Positions 1 through 5,885 of a stretch of 33,358 nucleotides of DNA are shown one piece after another. Each line of letters opens with the position of its first letter. Position 1 is the first letter of the stretch. Position numbers and translations under genes: made by a program. Below the pieces are notes generated by a model, which saw only the letters and a program-made list of their open reading frames with translations, was not told the origin of the DNA and did not search any database. This DNA is from Ruminococcus sp. (lineage in GTDB: Bacteria; Bacillota; Clostridia; Oscillospirales; Acutalibacteraceae): assembly GCA_022511005.1 (NCBI GenBank), contig JAFLSJ010000012.1:1-33358 (forward strand), given 5' to 3'.

Positions 1-67
1 AGGCTCCCCTGCTAAGGGAGTAGGTCGGGTAACCGGCGCGAGGGTTCAAATCCCTTGTCCTCCGCCA
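1..67 (+). tRNA. tRNA-Ser (anticodon GCU), 5' end cut by the window edge
   Basis: The anticodon stem-loop is CTCCC-CTGCTAA-GGGAG, giving anticodon GCT, which reads AGC/AGU serine codons. It is followed by a long class II variable arm, a T-arm with loop TTCAAAT, the acceptor 3' strand and an encoded CCA at 65-67. The 5' acceptor strand and D-arm lie outside the window. The long variable arm plus GCU anticodon makes serine the only sensible assignment. Confidence 0.95.
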
Positions 68-98
68 AAAGCATCTACAATTTTGTAGGTGCTTTTTT
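67..98 (+). terminator. Rho-independent terminator after tRNA-Ser
   Basis: Inverted repeat AAAGCATCTAC / GTAGGTGCTTT with an ATTTT-type loop, followed by a T run, starting right after the encoded CCA. Confidence 0.85.
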
Positions 99-174
99 GT
101 TTTGTATTTTTACTTGCCGGTTTTCTAATTCAACCTCACTTTGCATTGGCATAATATTATATAGGGGTGATGTT

Positions 175-345
175 TTGAACGCTTGCGAATTGACCGCATA
201 TATCACTGCGATTGCAAACACATTAGCTTGCAAACTATCAACAGATGAATTAGAACTTTTGAGTGCCGTATTATTACAGCTTGGGGAAACCCTCGACACA
301 ATCGTAACTCAAAAAAGAATATGTAATAACAGTTCCGCTTCTTGA
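175..345 (+). CDS. Small conserved clostridial protein, DUF6774-like (56 aa)
   Basis: A longer open frame begins inside the tRNA, but the plausible start is TTG at 175, because AGGGGTGA lies 5 nt upstream at 163-170. The product (NACELTAYITAIANTLACKLS..., then LLQLGETLDTIVTQKRIC) resembles the short helical proteins of Clostridia with a conserved LGDTL.TI..Q+..C ending, which I associate with DUF6774. No function is known. The gene ends inside the stem of a terminator hairpin, so the stop codon and the terminator overlap. The assignment rests on recognising the pattern; the coding call is supported by the ribosome binding site and the terminator. Confidence 0.6.
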   Translation: MNACELTAYITAIANTLACKLSTDELELLSAVLLQLGETLDTIVTQKRICNNSSAS

Positions 346-366
346 TATTCAAGGAGCGGTTTAATT
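335..366 (+). terminator. Terminator overlapping the end of the 56-aa gene
   Basis: CCGCTTCTTGA (335-345), loop TAT, TCAAGGAGCGG (349-359), then a T-rich tail. The stop TGA at 343-345 is part of the left arm. The converging minus-strand gene ends at 361. Confidence 0.7.
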
Positions 367-612
367 TTTATTTTCTATTTCCTTTTCATTTCTCTTTTCT
401 TTTTCATTCTGTTGTTCCTGTTTAATTTTCCAGTTTTCAAGAATATTTATATATTCATAATATTTATGCGGTCTGACTGGACGCTCATAAGGCGGTGTAT
501 TAAAAAACAAAAGCAAGCACTCTCCTATATTTTTATAATCGTCTACATAGGTAAAGCCTATAAGTTCACCATTCTTTATTCTTTTCTTAATCATATTATG
601 ATAAGGATACAT
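361..612 (-). CDS. Hypothetical small protein (83 aa)
   Basis: The ATG at 612 has GGAG about 8 nt upstream. The protein has a basic N-terminus, a central block with ELIGFTYVDDYKNIGECLLLFF, and a Lys/Glu/Asn-rich C-terminal tail that looks disordered. I do not recognise the family. The hydrophobic/aromatic core followed by a charged tail, the good ribosome binding site and the terminator-flanked position suggest a real gene. Its neighbours are other very small genes and spore coat genes, but nothing visible ties it to sporulation. Confidence 0.55.
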   Translation of the reverse strand: MYPYHNMIKKRIKNGELIGFTYVDDYKNIGECLLLFFNTPPYERPVRPHKYYEYINILENWKIKQEQQNEKEKRNEKEIENKN

Positions 613-689
613 AGTTCTTTCTCCTTAATTCAAAACTATTACTTGAATAATACAAACAAAAATTGAAAAACTTTTTATGAGGTGATTTT

Positions 690-860
690 ATGATTGATTC
701 TTTACCTTTAGGTTTCGGAATGTCGTTGGCTCAGCATCCTGAAGCAATGAAAAAATTCTCCCAGATGACCGATATACAGCAAAAACAAATTCTATCTCAA
801 ATTCATAACATAAACTCTAAAAAAGAAATGCAGGAATTTGTTGCAAATCTCGCCCGTTAA
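690..860 (+). CDS. Hypothetical small protein (56 aa), clostridial type
   Basis: Found by reading the frame directly: ATG at 690 with GAGGTGA at 679-685 upstream and stop TAA at 858. The product begins MIDSLPLGFGMSLAQHPEAM and continues with KKFSQMTDIQQKQILSQIHN and a SKKEMQEFVANLAR end. It resembles short Clostridia proteins with an FGMALAQ..EAM..F..L...++Q.I......SK.EMQ.FV pattern. No function is known. A strong terminator starts within the last codons, so the gene is a compact monocistronic unit. Confidence 0.7.
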   Translation: MIDSLPLGFGMSLAQHPEAMKKFSQMTDIQQKQILSQIHNINSKKEMQEFVANLAR

Positions 861-873
861 TTCGGGCGTTTTT
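851..873 (+). terminator. Terminator of the 56-aa gene at 690
   Basis: CGCCCG (851-856), loop TTAATT including the stop codon, CGGGCG (863-868), then TTTTT. Confidence 0.85.
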
Positions 874-932
874 ACTCTTTTATATTTTTGGCAAATTTAA
901 AACTTAAAGCACAATTAGATTTACAAAATAGT

Positions 933-970
933 AAAAATGCAGATATGGAATTTACCATACCTGCATTTTT
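933..970 (-). terminator. Bidirectional terminator after the coat gene
   Basis: ATGCAG-A-TATGG / CCATA-CCTGCAT inverted repeat, with T runs on both strands. On the minus strand it begins 14 nt after the CotF-type gene ends. Confidence 0.75.
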
Positions 971-983
971 ATAAGACTGGATT

Positions 984-1238
984 TTACTGTGAGCTCTGTG
1001 TGCTGAATTTCTGCTTTAAAGAATCAACCTTTTGCTGTTCAGCCTGTTCGGTAGGATACCAACCCTTTGCCGCCATTTTGTCATAAATTGTATCCTGCAT
1101 ATTAAGTGAATTGTTAAGTGCGGTATTGAAAACCTGATGCACACTATCGGTAGAAGATTCGATCGTTCCGTGCATATACAAATCGCAGACGCCCTTTTCC
1201 AAAAGGATAATGTTTTCCATTAAGTTTTTATCGTCCAT
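984..1238 (-). CDS. Spore coat protein, CotF family
   Basis: 84 aa, about the length of one coat-F domain. The core (LLEKGVCDLYMHGTIESSTD, then HQVFNTALNNSLNMQDTIYD, then MAAKGWYPTEQAEQQKV) matches the CotF-like coat family found in Clostridia, which are helical ferritin-like proteins deposited on the spore surface. ATG at 1238 is preceded by AGGAGGATAAAAAC. It follows a 57-aa gene by about 20 nt on the same strand, so the two form an operon ending in the terminator at 933-970. The biochemical role within the coat is unknown. Confidence 0.88.
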   Translation of the reverse strand: MDDKNLMENIILLEKGVCDLYMHGTIESSTDSVHQVFNTALNNSLNMQDTIYDKMAAKGWYPTEQAEQQKVDSLKQKFSTQSSQ

Positions 1239-1258
1239 GTTTTTATCCTCCTAAAAAA

Positions 1259-1432
1259 TTAAAGTAAGCTGTAAAAGCTTTGGAAAATTTGCTGATGTTT
1301 TTGTCCCAGTTGTTCAACGCAGGATTTTAACTCAGAATCCTGAATTTGTTGAGCTGTTTCTTTGCACTTTGTCTGAAAATATTGTTCGTGACCAAGTGCA
1401 TCTTCAATGTAAAGTAATTCTTTTGTGGTCAT
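1259..1432 (-). CDS. Small coat-associated protein (57 aa), partner of the CotF-type protein
   Basis: Read directly from the minus strand: ATG at 1432 with GAGGAGG upstream, stop TAA at 1261-1259. The product starts MTTKELLYIEDALGHEQYFQ and ends QIFQSFYSLL. It looks wholly helical, with His/Gln/Cys spacing like a half ferritin-like or coat-F hairpin. Similar short proteins accompany CotF genes in Clostridia. It is the first gene of the two-gene coat operon. Function is inferred from position only. Confidence 0.75.
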   Translation of the reverse strand: MTTKELLYIEDALGHEQYFQTKCKETAQQIQDSELKSCVEQLGQKHQQIFQSFYSLL

Positions 1433-1460
1433 AGTATAACCTCCTCATAAATATTTCATT

Positions 1461-1469
1461 TATAGTATG
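1461..1469 (-). promoter_or_regulatory. Possible mother-cell sigma factor -10 element (CATACTATA)
   Basis: On the minus strand CATACTATA fits the sigma-K -10 pattern CATANNNTA and partly fits sigma-E. It lies about 30 nt upstream of the coat operon start at 1432. The -35 side is not convincing, so this is a weak call supported mainly by the coat-gene context. Confidence 0.4.
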
Positions 1470-1529
1470 CTTCCAAACATAAACAATTATTCGCACTAAT
1501 TTTATGAAAACTAAAATTTTATTTAAAAT

Positions 1530-1566
1530 AAAATTCTCTTCATTGCTCAAATGAAGAGAATTTTTA
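1530..1566 (-). terminator. Terminator after the gene at 1607-1792
   Basis: AAATTCTCTTCATT / AATGAAGAGAATTT inverted repeat with a GCTCA-type loop. It lies about 40 nt downstream of the minus-strand gene, with a T-rich but interrupted tail on that strand. Confidence 0.6.
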
Positions 1567-1606
1567 TATCTATATTTATATTTAAACTTATAAAAAATTA
1601 TTTACC

Positions 1607-1792
1607 TTAATAATCTTCTCCGCCCGGACCGTCACGGCGTTCTCTATCATCATCGGGGTTTAAACCGGTAGAAACCCATTGATTGTCTGTTGCTGTTTTT
1701 TCATTACCTTCAGGCTGTTCGTTTGTTATACTATTCTGAAAATTACCAAATCTAAAATATTGTTTGTCTTTGTTTTGCTTTTTATTTTTCAT
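1607..1792 (-). CDS. Hypothetical hydrophilic small protein (61 aa)
   Basis: The frame extends to GTG at 1801, but ATG at 1792 is a better start, because GAGGTGA lies 5 nt before it and overlaps the GTG. The product is Lys/Asn-rich at the N-terminus and ends in an acidic/Gly stretch DDDRERRDGPGGEDY. It has no hydrophobic core and is probably disordered, like several small spore-associated proteins in Clostridia. I cannot assign a family. It stands alone between terminators, next to coat and spore maturation genes. Confidence 0.6.
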   Translation of the reverse strand: MKNKKQNKDKQYFRFGNFQNSITNEQPEGNEKTATDNQWVSTGLNPDDDRERRDGPGGEDY

Positions 1793-1885
1793 ATTAGTCA
1801 CCTCAAAAAAAGTATAACCAATTTTTGAGAAATTATTGATTTTACAATATACTTGACTGACCGAGAAAATTAGAATATGTAGATT

Positions 1886-2398
1886 TTACATGCCGAAGAA
1901 TATTCTTACAGTAAGTACAGCCATTAATGCGGCTGTAAAATCTGCTACAAGTGCTACCCACATTGTATGTCGGATTTTTCTTACGCTTGTTGCTCCGTAA
2001 TAAACGGTAATTGCATAAAAGGTGGTTTCCGTTGAGCCTGCCAGAACAGAGGCTACCCTTCCTGCAAAACTGTCAGGACCGCTGTCTGTATAAATCTGAT
2101 TTAAAAGAGCCGTTGAGCCTGAGCCTGAAACGGGACGGAGCAATACCATAGGTACGATTTCTTTCGGGAATCCCAAAGCTTCCGCCGCAGGTGCTATAAA
2201 ATCACAAAGCATATCAAGAGCCCCGCTTGCCTTTAGCATATTTACAGCTACTATAAGTCCCACAAGGGTGGGAATTATTGAGTACAGTGTTATAAGTCCT
2301 TTTTTTGCTCCATCTGCAAAGGCGTCAAAAACGGGAACTTTTTTTATTAATCCTATTATTACAATTATTGCAATAAACGCAGGAACGACAATTTCCAA
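1886..2398 (-). CDS. spmB: Spore maturation protein B
   Basis: 170 aa integral membrane protein of the nucleoside-recognition (Gate) family. The N-terminal hydrophobic segment is followed by KKVPVFDAFADGAKKGL, then the conserved LRPVSGSGSTALLNQI region and GSTETTFYAITVYYGA, both hallmarks of SpmB. The start is TTG at 2398 with GGAAGTGA a few nt upstream. SpmA and SpmB act in the forespore/mother-cell membranes and are needed for full core dehydration and heat resistance. spmA lies directly upstream on the same strand, separated by 56 nt that hold an 8-bp inverted repeat (ATACTAAT/ATTAGTAT). In B. subtilis these genes are linked to dacB; here a dacB-like gene lies 1.2 kb away. Confidence 0.93.
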   Translation of the reverse strand: MEIVVPAFIAIIVIIGLIKKVPVFDAFADGAKKGLITLYSIIPTLVGLIVAVNMLKASGALDMLCDFIAPAAEALGFPKEIVPMVLLRPVSGSGSTALLNQIYTDSGPDSFAGRVASVLAGSTETTFYAITVYYGATSVRKIRHTMWVALVADFTAALMAVLTVRIFFGM

Positions 2399-2454
2399 AA
2401 CATCACTTCCACTATGTAAGAATCACTTATACTAATCTTAGTCTAATATTAGTA

Positions 2455-3045
2455 TTAAAGTCTTCTCTTCCCTTTTGACGCATTAAAAATTATCGCCAAA
2501 ACAAGCGCCACAGACAAAGCACAAGCTGAGCTTATCCAAACTGCAGGCAAAACATCAAAGGGAGTTTTACTGCCGAAGCTTTGGCGTAAGGTTCCTATCA
2601 TTGTAGGCAGAAGCTGTAATGAAGCAGTATTCATAACTACAAATAATATCATTTCATTGCTTGCGATTTCATCTTTTTTATTAAGGGTATCAAGCTCGCT
2701 CATTGCCGCAAGACCAAAGGGTGTTGCCGCGTTTCCCAAACCAAGCAGATTAGCGCTTATATTCATACATATACTTTTATAAGCCTTTGATGATTTATCA
2801 AGATTTTTAAATAACAGAGAAAGCACAGGTGAAAGAATTTTTGATACTACCTGAGTAAAACCGCATCTTTCTGCTATTTCCATTATACCTGACCAAAGGC
2901 ACATTATTCCCGCCATTGTCAAAAGCAGAGTGATAGCGTCAGACGCACCCTGCAAAGTACCTTCGGCAAGCTCAGACGTATTTCCGGTAAAAAACGAGCA
3001 AATCAGACTGATTATTATCAAAAATCCCCATATGTAAGATAGCAT
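2455..3045 (-). CDS. spmA: Spore maturation protein A
   Basis: About 196 aa. The open frame extends further upstream, but ATG at 3045 (MLSYIWGFLII) has AAGGAG 6 nt upstream and starts at the first membrane segment, as in the family. The Gate-domain region includes LSPVLSLLFK, the glycine-rich NLLGLGNAATPFGLAAM motif and a QLLPTMIGTLR segment typical of SpmA. It forms an operon with spmB. Its 5' end is divergent from the AbrB-type regulator, with about 45 nt between the start and that gene's -35 element. Role: spore core dehydration with SpmB; the mechanism is unknown. Confidence 0.93.
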   Translation of the reverse strand: MLSYIWGFLIIISLICSFFTGNTSELAEGTLQGASDAITLLLTMAGIMCLWSGIMEIAERCGFTQVVSKILSPVLSLLFKNLDKSSKAYKSICMNISANLLGLGNAATPFGLAAMSELDTLNKKDEIASNEMILFVVMNTASLQLLPTMIGTLRQSFGSKTPFDVLPAVWISSACALSVALVLAIIFNASKGKRRL

Positions 3046-3089
3046 AAAAACTCCTTTTAAAAAATTTTTTGAAAAATTTGAAAAAACCG

Positions 3090-3118
3090 TTGACCTTTTT
3101 GTCATTATTTGGTATAAT
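3090..3118 (+). promoter_or_regulatory. Sigma-A type promoter of the AbrB-like gene
   Basis: TTGACC at 3090-3095 and TATAAT at 3113-3118, with a 17-bp spacer, 26 nt before the ATG at 3144. This is close to consensus. Confidence 0.8.
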
Positions 3119-3143
3119 AAAAAATGAAGGAGGAGCGATAAGT

Positions 3144-3386
3144 ATGATTTATACCAGCTACAAAAAAATTGACGAAGCAGGCAGAGTGGTTATCTCTAAA
3201 GATATCCGCAAAAAACTTTCTATTCAATGCAACGACTTATTAAAGCTCGACGTTGAGGGAAACGCAATTGTTATCAAGAAGGCTGAGCCTTGTTGTGAAT
3301 TTTGCGGCAGTGAAGAAAACCTCGTTGAGTATATGGGCAAAAATATTTGCCGCGATTGCATTGGCACTTTAAAGAAGAAAAAATAA
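3144..3386 (+). CDS. AbrB/SpoVT-type regulator with C-terminal zinc ribbon
   Basis: 80 aa. ATG at 3144 has AAGGAGGAG upstream. Residues 1-50 (YKKIDEAGRVVISKDIRKKL... DLLKLDVEGNAIVIKK) form the swapped-hairpin AbrB DNA-binding domain. Residues 51-75 carry CCEFCG and CRDC, a treble-clef/zinc-ribbon-like CxxC...CxxC pair. AbrB-type dimers usually control transition-state or sporulation genes. The position, divergent from spmAB and just upstream of dCMP deaminase, allows autoregulation or local control, but the target is unknown. An 8-bp inverted repeat TTTCACTA/TAGTGAAA (3390-3423) follows the gene. Confidence 0.88.
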   Translation: MIYTSYKKIDEAGRVVISKDIRKKLSIQCNDLLKLDVEGNAIVIKKAEPCCEFCGSEENLVEYMGKNICRDCIGTLKKKK

Positions 3387-3451
3387 TTTTTTCACTATAA
3401 ATATATCGCTGTAATTAGTGAAATATTCTTCTTTATGAAAGGGTGAGTTTT

Positions 3452-3940
3452 TTGAAACGAATCGATAAAGAAAACTACTACCTGGATATTGCAGAAACTG
3501 TTACTGAGCGCGGAACTTGTCTGCGCCGTAACTTTGGTGCAATAATCGTCAAAAATGACCAAATTGTTTCAACAGGATACACCGGTGCCCCCAGAGGCAG
3601 ACAAAACTGCGCTGATTTGGGCACTTGCGTAAGAATGCAGCGTAATGTTCCCAGAGGAGAAAGATATGAGCTTTGCAGAAGCGTTCACGCCGAGGCAAAT
3701 GCCATTATTCACGCTTCCAGAGATATGATGTTGGGAGCTACTCTCTATCTTGTGGGAAAAGACGCAAGCACCGGTGAATATGTTGAAAACGCAAATTCCT
3801 GTGCAATGTGCAAAAGAATGATTATTAACGCCGGAATTCAAAGAGTTATTATCAGAAATTCCAAAACTAAATTCACAGCTGTTTATGTTGAGGATTGGAT
3901 TGTAAATGATGATTCTTTAAGCGATGAAACAGGATATTAA
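3452..3940 (+). CDS. Deoxycytidylate (dCMP) deaminase
   Basis: 162 aa from TTG at 3452. GTG at 3443 is possible but lies inside AAAGGGTGAG, which is correctly spaced for the TTG. The zinc-dependent cytidine/deoxycytidylate deaminase core is clear: HAEANAI supplies the His ligand and catalytic Glu, and SCAMCKRM supplies the paired Cys ligands. YTGAPRG and the Cys-rich insert before HAE match ComEB/dCMP deaminases rather than cytidine deaminase. The reaction is dCMP to dUMP in the cytoplasm, feeding thymidylate synthesis; family members are usually allosterically regulated by dCTP/dTTP. A strong terminator follows. Confidence 0.92.
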   Translation: MKRIDKENYYLDIAETVTERGTCLRRNFGAIIVKNDQIVSTGYTGAPRGRQNCADLGTCVRMQRNVPRGERYELCRSVHAEANAIIHASRDMMLGATLYLVGKDASTGEYVENANSCAMCKRMIINAGIQRVIIRNSKTKFTAVYVEDWIVNDDSLSDETGY

Positions 3941-3960
3941 AACATACTTTTTTAAGAAGT

Positions 3961-3999
3961 AAAAAAAGCTATTCCGAAAAATTCGGAATAGCTTTTTGT
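3961..3999 (+). terminator. Terminator after dCMP deaminase
   Basis: AAAAAGCTATTCCGAA / TTCGGAATAGCTTTTT stem with a 3-nt loop, followed by more T residues. A near-perfect intrinsic terminator. Confidence 0.92.
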
Positions 4000-4080
4000 T
4001 TTTTTAATAAGGTTTTTAGAAAACAGTTTAGGAGCAGCCCTTGTGGTTATCTGAAATAAGAACAAAAACTTTAATTTAAA

Positions 4081-4225
4081 TTGTAGGGGTCGATGCCTTC
4101 ATCGACCCGTTATCTGAAATTTTTTTGGGACGATATAGTCATCGTCCCCTACAAATTTTTAGGAAAATCTCAGCTTTGCTTTTCAGGTAGCCGTAAGAGT
4201 TGCCATTACAAATTTTAGGAAAGGT
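4081..4225. repeat. REPIN-like palindromic element plus degenerate remnant
   Basis: TTGTAGGGG at 4081-4089 and CCCCTACAA at 4146-4154 form a 9-bp outer inverted repeat. Inside are two hairpins: GGGTCGATG/CATCGACCC (4087-4108) and GGGACGAT/ATCGTCCC (4127-4148). The arrangement is two short palindromes in opposite orientation, as in REPINs. The downstream flank TTTTTAGGAAA recurs in degenerate form at 4206-4218 and again near the prophage edge at 15.79 kb. GTTATCTGAAAT also occurs twice, near 4047 and 4109. No gene is seen in 4000-4236. Confidence 0.7.
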
Positions 4226-4236
4226 TACTACTCATA

Positions 4237-5589
4237 TTATAAATTTCTGTAACGCTTTACCTTTTTCTTTTTGCCGTGCTTTTTCTTGTAAATTGATGTA
4301 AGAATCAAGTAAATAATAAACAGGATTACTATAATTATTACCGCTATAATAAACCATATTGACATAACTATGTTCTTGATAACATCAAGTATGTATAGGA
4401 AACCGCTTCTTTCAACAGACTCTGAAGCAACAAGATTTACAGTCGATAAAAACTGCTTTTCTGTCATTGTGTCGTCTTTATAGTAAACTGATACCTTGCC
4501 TATTACATCTCCCTGCTTTACAGGTGCTTCTATTGATTCGGGAACTTCTGTTTCATAGATTATCCACGGTTCTTCATAACCTTTTGGAACAATAGCCGTT
4601 ATATTTTCCTGTGGTGTCAACAAAAGATTATTTTTATTCCATGCAAGTCTTAATTCAATTTCACAAATGGGTGTTGAAGATGTTTTCAACTCTCCAAGCT
4701 CTAAATCAACCAGTGCCCATCTGAACAAATCTGCCGCATCAAGCATTGTTCCGTAAGTATTATCATCACTGTCTTCGCTGTAAGGATAATGGAGTAATAC
4801 TGCCATATAGCTGTAACCGTCTGCGGTTGCAGTTGTTACAAGACAACGACCCGCTTCGTCTGTTGTTCCTGTTTTAATTCCCCTTGCATACCGATAATAA
4901 TATTCTCCGCCTCTATATTCATCTATCATATAATTTGTTGTAATAAGGGGATAATCATCGTCTTCGCAAAAATATGTTGTAGTATTAGTTATCTCGGAAA
5001 ACATGGGCTTTGTTAAAGCATACTTTGTTATTAAATATAAATCTCTTGCAGTTGTGTAATGGTCTTTATCATGCAAACCGTCGGGATTTTTAAAATGTGT
5101 ATTTTCACAACCCAACTCCTTTGCCTTTTGATTCATTAAATCTACAAACTTATTTATATCTCCGTTGCCTATATAGTCAGCCAATACAACAGCCGCATCA
5201 TTACCCGAAGGCACCATCATACAGTAAAGCAGATCAATTACGGTCATCTTTTCTCCGATATGATTTTCAAGGTTTGCCGTTGAACTTCCTGTTCCATCAA
5301 GAATTGAAAGCACATCTTCTTTAATTTCAATTTTTGTATTTTCATAATCGGGAATATTTTCAATTACAATTATGTAAGACATAATTTTAGTTGTTGAGGC
5401 AGGATAACGGATTGAATCTGCGTCTTTTTCAAAAACCACCTGATCTGTATCCATATTTACAAGTAAAATCGAATCCGTCAGGGTTTTAACATCATTAGTA
5501 TATGAAATTGCAGAAACAGGAACTATACTGATACCTGCAACAAGCAAAATCAATATAAATATAAAAAGTAATTTTGAGACCTTTTTCAT
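4237..5589 (-). CDS. D-alanyl-D-alanine carboxypeptidase, peptidase S11 family (DacB/DacF-like)
   Basis: 450 aa. An N-terminal signal peptide (residues 1-27, ending near VSA) leads into the penicillin-binding transpeptidase fold: S65-TTK68 (catalytic Ser and Lys), S128-GN130 and K239-TG241 are the three active-site motifs. After a C-terminal beta domain there is a membrane segment (about 405-435) and a very basic tail. It trims the terminal D-Ala of peptidoglycan stem peptides, limiting cross-linking; sporulation members (DacB, DacF) tune spore cortex structure. A true transmembrane anchor, rather than the usual amphipathic helix, is somewhat unusual. Genomic proximity to spmAB supports a sporulation role, but vegetative PBP5-type function cannot be excluded. 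AAGGAG lies about 10 nt before the ATG. Confidence 0.9.
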   Translation of the reverse strand: MKKVSKLLFIFILILLVAGISIVPVSAISYTNDVKTLTDSILLVNMDTDQVVFEKDADSIRYPASTTKIMSYIIVIENIPDYENTKIEIKEDVLSILDGTGSSTANLENHIGEKMTVIDLLYCMMVPSGNDAAVVLADYIGNGDINKFVDLMNQKAKELGCENTHFKNPDGLHDKDHYTTARDLYLITKYALTKPMFSEITNTTTYFCEDDDYPLITTNYMIDEYRGGEYYYRYARGIKTGTTDEAGRCLVTTATADGYSYMAVLLHYPYSEDSDDNTYGTMLDAADLFRWALVDLELGELKTSSTPICEIELRLAWNKNNLLLTPQENITAIVPKGYEEPWIIYETEVPESIEAPVKQGDVIGKVSVYYKDDTMTEKQFLSTVNLVASESVERSGFLYILDVIKNIVMSIWFIIAVIIIVILFIIYLILTSIYKKKHGKKKKVKRYRNL

Positions 5590-5620
5590 TATCTGATAAC
5601 TCCTTAATAATAATGAATTA

Positions 5621-5777
5621 TACTAAACGCCGATTGAAAACGAGATAGGATTTTAGTGCAGATTTTGTGTCAGACGAGTGCCATACCGCAGAAAGGCTGG
5701 CGCCTTTCGAGGACAGGGAATGAAGTATGATGCAAAATCTGCCTAAAAGATATCCGCATTTTAATTGGTGTTTAGTA
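5621..5777. repeat. 157-bp long imperfect palindrome, MITE-like
   Basis: The ends TACTAAACGCC and GGTGTTTAGTA are near-perfect inverted repeats. Moving inward, GATTGAAAACGAGATA pairs with TATCCGCATTTTAATT with mismatches, and TTTTAGTGCAGATTTTGTG pairs with GCAAAATCTGCCTAAAA. The centre holds a smaller GC-rich palindromic block with GAAAGG-CTGGCG-CCTTTC. No ORF is present. It fits a non-autonomous mobile element or a structured RNA. The rest of the 5590-5885 gap is AT-rich sequence in which I see no gene. Confidence 0.65.
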
Positions 5778-5885
5778 TTAATAATACATTATTTTTATGT
5801 GATTTACAATAGAAATAAAACTTTATTAAATAAATTATAAATAATACTATTTTAATAAATATATGCAATTTTGCGTACTTTAATA

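Noticed and set aside
55-174. Upstream extension of the 56-aa gene into the tRNA
   Set aside because: It would start inside the tRNA and cross its terminator; the TTG at 175 has a proper ribosome binding site.
2428-2455. Terminator between spmA and spmB (ATACTAAT/ATTAGTAT)
   Set aside because: An 8-bp AT-rich inverted repeat with no T run on the transcribed strand; not convincing as a terminator.
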